From: Bacilli bacterium
GTDB lineage: Bacteria > Bacillota_I > Bacilli_A > RFN20 > CAG-826
Direction of reading: 5' to 3'
DNA: 44,889 nucleotides
Assembly (NCBI GenBank): GCA_024399115.1
Contig: JAKSHZ010000014.1
Location: 1 to 44,889 of the forward strand
Shown: positions 1 to 6,955 of the stretch, piece after piece
Layout: the number at the start of each line of letters is the position of its first letter
How positions within the stretch are numbered: the first letter of the stretch is position 1
Program-made: the position numbers and the translations under genes
The notes under the pieces: model-generated
The model's database searches: none
Seen by the model: the letters and a program-made list of their open reading frames with translations, nothing else
What the model was told of the DNA's origin: nothing

Positions 1-1304
1 TAGTCGCTAAAGAAGTTAGAAGATTAATTACTGATGAAAAAATTAGACCAGATGGCCGTAAAGTTGACGAAATCCGTCCATTAGACGCTCAAGTTGACTT
101 ATTACCAAGAGTCCATGGTTCTGCTATGTTCACTCGTGGTCAAACACAAGTTATTTCAATTACAACATTAGGTGCTAAATCTGATGAACAAATCATTGAT
201 AACTTAACTCCAGAAGAAACACGTCACTGGATGCATCATTACAATTTCCCACCTTACTCAGTTGGTGAAGTTGGTAGAATGGGTAGCCCAGGCCGTAGAG
301 AAATCGGACACGGTGCTTTAGGTGAAAGAGCTTTAAGCTATGTCATTCCTTCTGAAGAAGAATTCCCATACACAATCAGAACTGTTGCTGAAGTTTGTGA
401 ATCAAACGGTTCATCATCACAAGCATCTATCTGTGCATCATGTATGTCATTAATGGCTGCTGGTGTTCCAATCAAAGCAATGGTTAGTGGTATCGCAATG
501 GGCTTAATTAGTAGTGGTCCATTAGACGGCAAACACCCATACACAATCTTAACTGATATCCAAGGTTTAGAAGATCACTTCGGTGATATGGACTTCAAAG
601 TCGCTGGTACTGAAAAAGGTATCACAGCTTTACAAATGGATATCAAAATCAAAGGTGTCACTCGTGAAGTTTTAAAAGAAGCTCTTGCTCAAGCTCATGT
701 TGCTCGTGCTGAAATTAGAGCTGCTATGGCTAAAGCTATTTCTGAACCACGTAGTGATGTCGGTAAATACGCTCCAAAAATGGACACATTCTTCATCGAT
801 GTCGATAAGATTAGAGAAGTTATCGGTACTGGCGGTAAAGTCATTAACGAAATCATCGCTAATAACGACAACGTTAAGATTGACATCAACGACAATGGCC
901 AAGTTACCATCTACCACATGGATAGAGAAGTCATCAATAACACAAAACAAACAATTTTAGATATCGTTAGAGAAGCTAAAGTTGGTGAAGTTTTCGAAGG
1001 TGAAGTCACTAGAATCGAAGATTATGGCGCATTTGTCCACTTATTCGGTAATGTCGATGGTTTATGCCACGTCTCATCATTAGGTTGGGGCTTCATTAAC
1101 AAAGCTAGCGACGTCGTTAAACTCGGAGACAAGATTAAAGTTAGAGTCACTGAAATTGATGACAAAGGCAAAGTTAAAGTTTCTCACAAAGAATTTGCTG
1201 AAAAGCCTGAGAATTATGATCCAGAAGCTGAGAAGAATGCAAGAATGCAACATTCTCACAAACCTGATAACTCATTCAAAGGTCCAAGAAAATTCAAAAA
1301 GTAG
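1..1304 (+). CDS. pnp: Polyribonucleotide nucleotidyltransferase (PNPase), 5'-truncated by window edge
   Basis: PNPase degrades RNA 3'-to-5' by phosphorolysis and takes part in mRNA turnover. The frame is open from base 3 to the stop at 1304, about 433 codons, so roughly the first 270-290 residues of a ~700-residue protein lie outside the window. The ATG at 126 is internal, because clear PNPase sequence ([13 protein letters not shown]) precedes it. Visible in order are the second RNase PH domain with the catalytic signature [10 protein letters not shown] (equivalents of E. coli D486, D492 and K494), a KH domain with IGTGG in place of the usual GPGG, and a C-terminal S1 domain ([18 protein letters not shown]). 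The tail is short and basic. Identification is firm. A strong intrinsic terminator follows directly. Confidence 0.97.
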   Translation, partial: VAKEVRRLITDEKIRPDGRKVDEIRPLDAQVDLLPRVHGSAMFTRGQTQVISITTLGAKSDEQIIDNLTPEETRHWMHHYNFPPYSVGEVGRMGSPGRREIGHGALGERALSYVIPSEEEFPYTIRTVAEVCESNGSSSQASICASCMSLMAAGVPIKAMVSGIAMGLISSGPLDGKHPYTILTDIQGLEDHFGDMDFKVAGTEKGITALQMDIKIKGVTREVLKEALAQAHVARAEIRAAMAKAISEPRSDVGKYAPKMDTFFIDVDKIREVIGTGGKVINEIIANNDNVKIDINDNGQVTIYHMDREVINNTKQTILDIVREAKVGEVFEGEVTRIEDYGAFVHLFGNVDGLCHVSSLGWGFINKASDVVKLGDKIKVRVTEIDDKGKVKVSHKEFAEKPENYDPEAEKNARMQHSHKPDNSFKGPRKFKK

Positions 1305-1321
1305 TTTAAATTGAACTAATT

Positions 1322-1346
1322 AAGGGAGTTATTAACTCCCTTTTTT
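1322..1346 (+). terminator. Intrinsic terminator after pnp
   Basis: A 9-bp stem (AAGGGAGTT / AACTCCCTT) with a 3-nt loop runs into a T tract, 17 nt after the pnp stop codon. Confidence 0.9.
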
Positions 1347-1371
1347 GTTGCTCTTTTAGATTTAGAGGCAT

Positions 1372-1398
1372 AAAAAAAGAGGCGGAATTTTCCGCCTC
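1372..1398 (-). terminator. Intrinsic terminator of the TerB-like gene
   Basis: Read on the minus strand, GAGGCGGA / TCCGCCTC form an 8-bp stem followed by a run of seven T. It lies 19 nt beyond the stop of the minus-strand gene at 1417-1842. A weaker AT-rich inverted repeat (ATTGAT / ATCAAT) lies between the stop codon and this hairpin. Confidence 0.85.
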
Positions 1399-1416
1399 AA
1401 ATTGATTTAAAATCAA

Positions 1417-1842
1417 TTAGCTAATTAATGAAGTGAGATATTCAACTTCTTCAGAAGAAATTGTTTCATTACATGCTGCTAAACAAACAAGTACGAATAC
1501 GATTTCTGTTTTGTCATCGTTAGAGAGTGTATTAACGAAATCTTTTACACTTTCTCTTAATTTTGCTGAGTTTTGATCTTTAACAATTTCATTAAAGTCA
1601 TCATATGATAAGTCTTGTTCAAAAATTGCGTTATAGAATTCATGTTCTTTTCTATTGACTACGCCATCGACGCAGATGAGTGAAGAGATAATTGCGTTTA
1701 CAAGTTGAACTCCCTTCTCATCGTCGTCTGGGCAAACGTTGAAACAAATATGTAACATTCTACCAGCGTGTGGTTTACATTGACTTACCAAATCCTCAAA
1801 TGATAAGTCAACAACGTTTTGAAAAAATTCCCTAATTTCCAT
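1417..1842 (-). CDS. TerB-like (DjlA N-terminal-type) small helical protein
   Basis: This is a 141-residue, probably cytosolic, acidic all-helical protein. The segment around residues 48-70 has the TerB/DjlA-family pattern of a hydrophobic helix, then D-G-x-V-x-x-x-E. A second copy of the pattern near the C-terminus (A-C-N-E-T-I-S-S-E-E-V-E-Y-L) matches the internal pseudo-repeat of the fold. TerB-like domains often bind a divalent metal through such acidic residues, but the cellular role is unknown here and no ter genes are nearby, so tellurite resistance should not be assumed. The start is supported by AAGGAGA about 9 nt upstream and a good promoter at 1879-1907. It is monocistronic with its own terminator. 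The family assignment rests on pattern recognition only. Confidence 0.6.
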   Translation of the reverse strand: MEIREFFQNVVDLSFEDLVSQCKPHAGRMLHICFNVCPDDDEKGVQLVNAIISSLICVDGVVNRKEHEFYNAIFEQDLSYDDFNEIVKDQNSAKLRESVKDFVNTLSNDDKTEIVFVLVCLAACNETISSEEVEYLTSLIS

Positions 1843-1878
1843 GTTAGTGTTCTCCTTATGTGGTTTTGATTTCTCTTT

Positions 1879-1907
1879 AGTATATTGCGAGAATGATATT
1901 TAGGCAA
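1879..1907 (-). promoter_or_regulatory. Promoter of the TerB-like gene
   Basis: On the minus strand a -35 box TTGCCT (1907-1902), a 17-nt spacer and a -10 box TATACT (1884-1879) lie upstream of a ~30-nt leader that contains the AAGGAGA ribosome-binding site. Confidence 0.75.
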
Positions 1908-1931
1908 TAAGTAGGCATAAATTTGCGCTAC

Positions 1932-1992
1932 CCACATTTAATCATTAAGTGGTAAAGTAAAATTATCAAAAGAAACATAAAATACATATAAT
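1932..1992 (+). promoter_or_regulatory. Probable promoter of the hydrolase gene with an upstream dyad
   Basis: A perfect -10 box TATAAT (1987-1992) precedes the hydrolase start by 24 nt, with AGGAGG at 2005-2010. No convincing -35 is visible at the right distance. Upstream, TTAAT-C-ATTAA (1938-1948), flanked by CCAC and GTGG, is a dyad between the two divergent promoters and could be an operator. The -10 is well supported; the operator role is a guess. Confidence 0.5.
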
Positions 1993-2016
1993 TCTTATCT
2001 ATACAGGAGGATACTT

Positions 2017-2910
2017 ATGAGAAAAGTAACTTTAACCGCAAGTGATGGATATAAGCTTGATGTAAATGCTTATGAAGTAAACGAACCAAAAGGTTATGTT
2101 CAAATCGCACACGGTATGGAAGAACACCAAGAAAGATATGAACCATTCGCTTTGGAATTAAATAAAGCGGGATATACAGTTATAACCGCTAATATGAGAG
2201 GACATGGTGAATCTGCTCCTACTCTTGGATATTTTGCAGATAAATATGGTTGGAAATTATTAATAGAAGATGAAAGAATCATCACTAAATGGATCAAAGA
2301 AGAATATAAAACTTCTGAAGTAATATTATTTGCTCACTCCATGGGTACAATTATTACAAGAAACTTAATGATGGAAGATTCTAAGGAATACAAAAAAGTT
2401 ATTCTCTCAGGCTATCCAAATCCACAACCAGGTGCAGGATTAGGAATCGTTTTAACGGAAATTCATAAAAAACTAAATGGTACCAAAAAATCCTCTAAGA
2501 TGTTAGAAGATATCGCAATTGGAAGCTTTAATAAAAGTGTCAAGAATCCAAAAACTGATTATGACTGGTTAAGTTTTAACGAAGAAAATGTCAAAAACTA
2601 TATGGCAGATCCATATTGCGGACACGGTTTTAAATCAAGTGCCCTCCAAGATTTATTCGTTCTAGTTAAAAGAATGGGAGATTTCAAAAACTATAAGGAC
2701 GTAAACGCAGATCTTCCAATACTTCTTTTAAGAGGTGATTCAGATCCATGTACAGGACTAGACAAGGGTTCAAAAACTTCTATTGATATTCTTAAAAACG
2801 CTGGATTTAAAGACATTAAAGATATTAAATACGATCACATGGGACATGAAATTCTAAATGAGGTCGGAAAAGAAAAAGTCTATCAAGACGTAATTGAATT
2901 TATTGCATAA
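2017..2910 (+). CDS. Alpha/beta hydrolase, monoacylglycerol lipase / S33 aminopeptidase-like family
   Basis: This 297-residue serine hydrolase has the Hydrolase_4 (monoglyceride lipase-like) layout. The oxyanion strand HGMEEH (32-37) is followed by the RGHGES signature (61-66). The nucleophile elbow is AHSMG (S108), the acidic residue lies in RGDSDP (D241/D243) and the catalytic His is in MGHEIL (H277). A lid-like helical insert spans about 145-215. There is no signal peptide, so it should act in the cytosol, probably on a lysophospholipid, monoglyceride or other small ester. The true substrate cannot be read from sequence. The start is fixed by a strong AGGAGG 6 nt upstream. It stands alone, between a divergent promoter region and a bidirectional terminator. 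Confidence 0.88.
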   Translation: MRKVTLTASDGYKLDVNAYEVNEPKGYVQIAHGMEEHQERYEPFALELNKAGYTVITANMRGHGESAPTLGYFADKYGWKLLIEDERIITKWIKEEYKTSEVILFAHSMGTIITRNLMMEDSKEYKKVILSGYPNPQPGAGLGIVLTEIHKKLNGTKKSSKMLEDIAIGSFNKSVKNPKTDYDWLSFNEENVKNYMADPYCGHGFKSSALQDLFVLVKRMGDFKNYKDVNADLPILLLRGDSDPCTGLDKGSKTSIDILKNAGFKDIKDIKYDHMGHEILNEVGKEKVYQDVIEFIA

Positions 2911-2911
2911 G

Positions 2912-2942
2912 AAAAAAGACACTTCATATTGAAGTGTCTTTT
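2912..2942. terminator. Bidirectional terminator between convergent genes
   Basis: AAAGACACTTCA / TGAAGTGTCTTT form a 12-bp stem with a 3-nt loop, with A/T tracts on both sides. It serves the hydrolase gene on plus and the membrane-protein gene on minus; the stop codon of the latter (2941-2943) is inside the 3' arm. Confidence 0.88.
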
Positions 2943-3522
2943 ACTTTATAATTTCTAAATCCGCCATCGCTAATTGAGCGGTATCTAATCGTCTAATTTT
3001 GATTGCGTTTCTATTAAGGAAATAATAGTCAACAGACTCCCAAATTAAGAACGTAGCGGCAATTGAGAAAATCTCATTGAATACCAGATTAATTCCTTCA
3101 ACGAATTGAAAGATAAAATACAAACTCAATAAAACTGCTCCAGTTAAGAACAATATCAATGAAATGATTCCATTGTTTTTTAGATCGTCATCTTGGTCCG
3201 CTAATTGTTTCCAATAATGTTCTTTTAGTTTTCTAGATATTAATTCCTGATCAAGCTCTTTTTCACTATGGATTCTTATATTTATCGGATATGTAACAGG
3301 AATGTAATGAGCCTGTGATTCAATATAATCTATTAACTCATTAGATATTTCTGGGTCATTTGGATTAGAAAAATCATTAAATACTGACTTTTCATTCGTA
3401 TATACATCGATATTAGCAACATCATTTTCATCGATATATTTTTCTTTAGCGAATTCTTTTAATGTTTTATGGTTTGCTTTTAAAACCTTGATATCTTCAA
3501 TAATACTTTTTCTTGTTTTCAT
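2941..3522 (-). CDS. Conserved membrane protein with two C-terminal-half helices, function unknown
   Basis: This 193-residue protein has a charged, helical cytosolic N-terminal half (about 1-115), two hydrophobic segments (about 119-140 and 148-165) and a basic C-terminal tail (NRNAIKIRRLDTAQLAMADLEII). The same arrangement (long polar N-domain, helix pair, W-E-x-x-D-Y-x-x-x-x-R after the second helix) occurs in uncharacterised proteins of gut Firmicutes, as I recall them; no function is known to me. The ATG is preceded by a GTGAG-like ribosome-binding site and, very close upstream, TATAAT on the minus strand (3544-3539), so the leader would be only about 10 nt. No operon partner is present. 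Confidence 0.7.
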   Translation of the reverse strand: MKTRKSIIEDIKVLKANHKTLKEFAKEKYIDENDVANIDVYTNEKSVFNDFSNPNDPEISNELIDYIESQAHYIPVTYPINIRIHSEKELDQELISRKLKEHYWKQLADQDDDLKNNGIISLILFLTGAVLLSLYFIFQFVEGINLVFNEIFSIAATFLIWESVDYYFLNRNAIKIRRLDTAQLAMADLEIIK

Positions 3523-3827
3523 ATTCTCACCTACAAATATTATACATTTTTCTAAAAAAGATATATTGCAACAATACTCAAAGGGGTAGAGGAAAAAGGC
3601 AAGAAACGGATTTTACAAAATAGAACCCTCATTTCTGGATCGAAAATTACTACATTCTTTAATAGAATATGCGACTGATATGATGCTAAAATACTCTTAT
3701 AGCAAAAGTAGATGGAACTTAATCCACCTACCTTAATGAAACGCTATCCATAATTTTTAGCAAAAAAATCTCAATTTTCGATAATTATTTGAAATATCAA
3801 TATATTGTTTTACAATATAGATAACAG
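3523..3827. other. 305-bp intergenic region upstream of the flavoenzyme operon
   Basis: No tRNA, known RNA family or convincing gene is visible. It holds the promoter side of the minus-strand membrane-protein gene and an isolated hairpin at 3708-3731 (GTAG-A-TGGA / TCCA-C-CTAC, one mismatch, 6-nt loop, no T tract). It also holds an ATG-less open frame at 3590-3736 and, at its right end, the operon promoter with a perfect dyad. The hairpin could belong to a leader RNA only if transcription starts upstream of the promoter called at 3789-3816. Confidence 0.5.
3789..3819 (+). promoter_or_regulatory. Promoter and overlapping dyad operator of the flavoenzyme operon
   Basis: TTGAAA (3789-3794), a 16-nt spacer and TACAAT (3811-3816) form a SigA-type promoter. 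A perfect inverted repeat TATATTGT-TTT-ACAATATA (3801-3819) covers the -10 box, the position expected for a repressor operator. The start codon is only 11 nt beyond the -10 and has no Shine-Dalgarno, so the mRNA should be nearly leaderless. Confidence 0.65.
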
Positions 3828-5282
3828 ATGGAAAATTTAAAGAATTTGCACGATGTTTTAATTATCGGCGGAGGTATTATAGGTACTTTTGTCGCCCGTG
3901 AACTTTCAAAATATGATTTGGAAGTTGGTTTAATTGAGGCCAAAAATGATGTTGGCGATGGTTGTAGCGGTGCAAATAGTGCAATTATTCATAGCGGTTA
4001 TGACCCTCTTCCTGGTACCTTAAAAGCTAAGTTTAATGTTTTAGGCAATCTGATGTGGGATGAAATCGCAGAAGAACTCGACGTTCATTTCTATCGTATT
4101 GGTTCTTTAACTATCGCATTAGAAGATAATCAACTAGAAGTACTTAATTCTCTTGCTCATAGAGCAAAAGAAAATGGTGTGGAAGTTAAATTACTTAATG
4201 CTAAAGAAGTAAAAGAACTTGAACCAAATATTAATCCAAATGTTAAGGGTGCTTTACTCGCTCCAACTGCGGGAATTGTAGATCCTTTTCTTGCTGTAGT
4301 TAAAGCAATGGAAAATGCGATGGATAATGGAGTTAAACTCTACCTTAATAATCGTGTTGAAAAAATAACAAAAGAAGAAAACATTTATATTGTTAAAACA
4401 AATAAAGGTGAATATAAGTCAAGAGTCGTAATAAACGCTGCTGGAGTGCATTCTGGAGAGATTGCGAATATGATTGAGCCAATTGACTGGAAAGTTATTC
4501 CAAGAAAAGGCGAGTATTTCTTACTTGATCACTTTATGTATGGGTTTGTTAATCATACAATTTTCCCTTTGCCTAGCGAAAAAGGAAAAGGTGTTTTATT
4601 TACTTTAACAACTTCGGGAAATTTGATGTTTGGTCCTAGTAGCGAAGAAATTGAAGATTTAGATGATGTATCTACAGATAAATTAACTCTTGACAGTGTT
4701 AAGTCACAAGCGCTTAACTTAATTCCAAATATTCCAATGCATAAAGTCATTAGAGTGTTCTCTGGTAATAGACCTACAACTACTAGACATGATTTTATTA
4801 TTGAACCTGCAAAAAGTGATAAAAATTTCATTAATGTTGCAGGTATAGAATCTCCTGGATTTGCTAGCGCTCCTGCAATTGCAAAATATGTAGTTGATGA
4901 GTTGGTAAATGATGTAATTTCTCTAAAAGAGAAAAATAATTACATTTCGCATGTTAGAAAACATCCTAATCTATACGATATGGGGCTAGAAAATAGGGCT
5001 AAATTCGTTGAAAATAATCCTGAATTTGGAGAAGTTATTTGTAACTGCGAAAAGATATCTTTAGGCGAAATAAAAGACACTTTGAATCGCAACTGCGCTC
5101 CTACGTCAATTAAAGGAATTAAGAAAAGATGTAGAGCAGGTTTTGGAAGTTGCCAAGGTGGATTCTGTCAAAGCAGAATTATTGAAATTTTAGCGGAGCA
5201 TTATAACCTTTCTCCACTTGACGTTTTATATGATAAAGAAGGTAGTAATATTCTTATCGACACCATCAAGGAGGGCAAATAA
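3828..5282 (+). CDS. FAD-dependent oxidoreductase with C-terminal BFD-like [2Fe-2S] domain (anaerobic glycerol-3-phosphate dehydrogenase-like)
   Basis: This 484-residue flavoprotein belongs to the DAO / glycerol-3-phosphate dehydrogenase superfamily. The N-terminal Rossmann motif GGGIIG (14-19) binds FAD, and the substrate domain follows through about residue 370. The C-terminus carries a bacterioferritin-associated-ferredoxin-like module with C405-x-C407, C442-x4-C447 and an extra C435. In Firmicutes such proteins are encoded with a second pyridine-nucleotide-type flavoprotein and a DUF1667 protein, as seen here; the set is usually read as an anaerobic G3P dehydrogenase related to GlpABC. 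That link is family knowledge, and 2-hydroxyacid oxidation (LhgO-like) is an alternative. Neither glpK nor glpF is in the window. The ATG lacks a Shine-Dalgarno. Confidence 0.85.
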   Translation: MENLKNLHDVLIIGGGIIGTFVARELSKYDLEVGLIEAKNDVGDGCSGANSAIIHSGYDPLPGTLKAKFNVLGNLMWDEIAEELDVHFYRIGSLTIALEDNQLEVLNSLAHRAKENGVEVKLLNAKEVKELEPNINPNVKGALLAPTAGIVDPFLAVVKAMENAMDNGVKLYLNNRVEKITKEENIYIVKTNKGEYKSRVVINAAGVHSGEIANMIEPIDWKVIPRKGEYFLLDHFMYGFVNHTIFPLPSEKGKGVLFTLTTSGNLMFGPSSEEIEDLDDVSTDKLTLDSVKSQALNLIPNIPMHKVIRVFSGNRPTTTRHDFIIEPAKSDKNFINVAGIESPGFASAPAIAKYVVDELVNDVISLKEKNNYISHVRKHPNLYDMGLENRAKFVENNPEFGEVICNCEKISLGEIKDTLNRNCAPTSIKGIKKRCRAGFGSCQGGFCQSRIIEILAEHYNLSPLDVLYDKEGSNILIDTIKEGK

Positions 5283-5284
5283 TT

Positions 5285-6529
5285 ATGAAGACGGTTGACT
5301 TAGTAATTATTGGTGGCGGTTCAGCAGGAATGGCTGCAGCTCTTCAAGCGAAAAAAGAAGGCATTTCAGATATTTTAATCTTGGAAAAAGATGAGTGTTT
5401 AGGTGGTATTTTAAATCAATGCATCCATAACGGTTTTGGACTTACAGAATTTAAAGAAGAACTCACTGGACCTGAATATTTATGGAGATTCGTAGATCAA
5501 ATTCACGAAGAAAAAATCCCATATATTTGCAACGCTCAAGTGATAGATTTATCTAAAGATAAAATTATTAAATATTCTAAATATGGACTCGTTGAAACAA
5601 TAAAAGCTAAAGCAATTGTAATGGCTACTGGATGCTATGAAAGATCCGCTGGCGCAATTCAACTTCCTGGAGATAGGTGCACTGGAGTTATTACCGCAGG
5701 ACTTGCTCAAAAATATCTAAATATTAAAGGCTATATGGTAGGAAAACGTGTTGTCATTCTTGGAAGTGGCGACATCGGTTTAATTATGGCTAGAAGACTT
5801 ACATTAGAAGGTGCAAAAGTCATCTGTGTAAGTGAAATTATGCCTTATAGCGCTGGTCTAAACCGTAATATTCAACAATGTTTAAAAGATTACGATATTC
5901 CTCTTTATTTATCTCGTACTGTAAGTAAAGTAGTTGGAAAAAATAGACTAGAGAAAGTAACACTTTCTAGCGTTGACGAAAATATGAACTTTATTCCAGG
6001 AACAGAAATGGAAATTGAATGTGATACACTCGTTCTTTCTGTAGGTTTGGTTCCTTATATATCCTTATTAAATTATATAGGATGTCCAATTGGTCCTACT
6101 AAAGGCGCGATTGTAAATAACTATATGGAAACTAAAATTGATGGCGTATTTGCGTGTGGCAACTGTTTACATGTTCATGACGTAGTCGACTTTGTAACTG
6201 AAGAAGGTAGAAACGCAGGACATGGTGCTGCTTTATATATTAAAAATCTCATCAAAAACGATGGAGAAATTAGCGTTATTCCAGGAAGAGAAATAAGCTA
6301 CGTTGTCCCCCAATTTATTGATAAGAAAACTAACGAAAATGTCACTTTAAAATTAAGAGTTCGTAAGCCTCTTAAAGATCAATTTGTCGTGGTCAAAAGT
6401 GGAGATAGAATCATCTCAAAAACTTATAAATTAGGTGTGGTACCTAGCGAGATGATTTTATTAAATTTATCTATAGATAAAATTAATGAGATTAATGAAG
6501 AATTAACAGTAGAATTGGAGGGCAAATAA
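5285..6529 (+). CDS. NAD(P)/FAD-dependent oxidoreductase, second subunit of the operon
   Basis: This 414-residue protein is of the pyridine nucleotide-disulfide oxidoreductase type. It has an FAD motif GGGSAG (10-15), a second dinucleotide fold GSGDIG (160-165) for NAD(P)H, and a C-terminal FAD contact (FACGNCLHVHDVVD). There is no redox-active CxxxxC of the glutathione-reductase kind; C40-region residues are LGGILNQC. It probably passes electrons between NAD(P) and the partner flavoprotein through the Fe-S centre. It starts 2 nt after the upstream stop codon, with AAGGAGG at 5268-5274, and its stop abuts the next start, so the three genes should be co-translated. Confidence 0.87.
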   Translation: MKTVDLVIIGGGSAGMAAALQAKKEGISDILILEKDECLGGILNQCIHNGFGLTEFKEELTGPEYLWRFVDQIHEEKIPYICNAQVIDLSKDKIIKYSKYGLVETIKAKAIVMATGCYERSAGAIQLPGDRCTGVITAGLAQKYLNIKGYMVGKRVVILGSGDIGLIMARRLTLEGAKVICVSEIMPYSAGLNRNIQQCLKDYDIPLYLSRTVSKVVGKNRLEKVTLSSVDENMNFIPGTEMEIECDTLVLSVGLVPYISLLNYIGCPIGPTKGAIVNNYMETKIDGVFACGNCLHVHDVVDFVTEEGRNAGHGAALYIKNLIKNDGEISVIPGREISYVVPQFIDKKTNENVTLKLRVRKPLKDQFVVVKSGDRIISKTYKLGVVPSEMILLNLSIDKINEINEELTVELEGK

Positions 6530-6871
6530 ATGAAAGAATTCACATGCATAATTTGTCCTAGAGGTTGTCAACTTATTATAGACAAAAATAATAACGTCAC
6601 TGGTAACGCTTGTCCTCGTGGAAAAGAGTATGCGATTAACGAAATTACTAATCCAACTAGAACGATAACCACTTCAATTCGAGTAAGCAATAGAATAGAC
6701 ACATTAGTTAGCGTAAAAACTAACTTAGCAATACCTAAAAATTTGGTCTTTGAAGCAATGGAAATTATTAATAAATTAAGCATAGGAGCACCTACAAAAA
6801 TAGGCCAAATTGTATTAAAAAATATCCTTGATACTGGCGCAGATATTATCATCACAAAAAATATAGATTAA
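6530..6871 (+). CDS. DUF1667 family cysteine-rich protein, third gene of the operon
   Basis: This 113-residue protein has the DUF1667 signature: C6-x2-C9-P-R-G-C13, then A-C28-P-R-G-x-x-Y-A. The four cysteines probably bind an Fe-S cluster or zinc. Family members almost always follow the two flavoproteins found upstream, so it is probably the third (GlpC-like in role, not in sequence) subunit. The ATG follows the previous stop codon with no gap and has GGAGG 9 nt upstream. The rest of the protein is a small alpha/beta domain without further motifs. The biochemical role is not established. Confidence 0.88.
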   Translation: MKEFTCIICPRGCQLIIDKNNNVTGNACPRGKEYAINEITNPTRTITTSIRVSNRIDTLVSVKTNLAIPKNLVFEAMEIINKLSIGAPTKIGQIVLKNILDTGADIIITKNID

Positions 6872-6874
6872 ATA

Positions 6875-6902
6875 TTGATATTTAAGTTTTTTTGCATATA
6901 AT
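6875..6902 (+). promoter_or_regulatory. Promoter of the RNase J-like gene
   Basis: TTGATA (6875-6880), a 16-nt spacer and TATAAT (6897-6902) lie 53 nt before the start codon. The leader ends with a GCGAGG ribosome-binding site, in contrast to the leaderless genes in this window. Confidence 0.75.
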
Positions 6903-6955
6903 AGAGGTAAGAAATTTGACATAGTCAATATTTTAGAGATTTAAAGCGAGGTTAT

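Noticed and set aside
3545..3788. tRNA, riboswitch or other known RNA before the flavoenzyme operon
   Set aside because: No cloverleaf, conserved riboswitch core or terminator could be seen. Only one isolated hairpin is present, and the promoter lies downstream of it.
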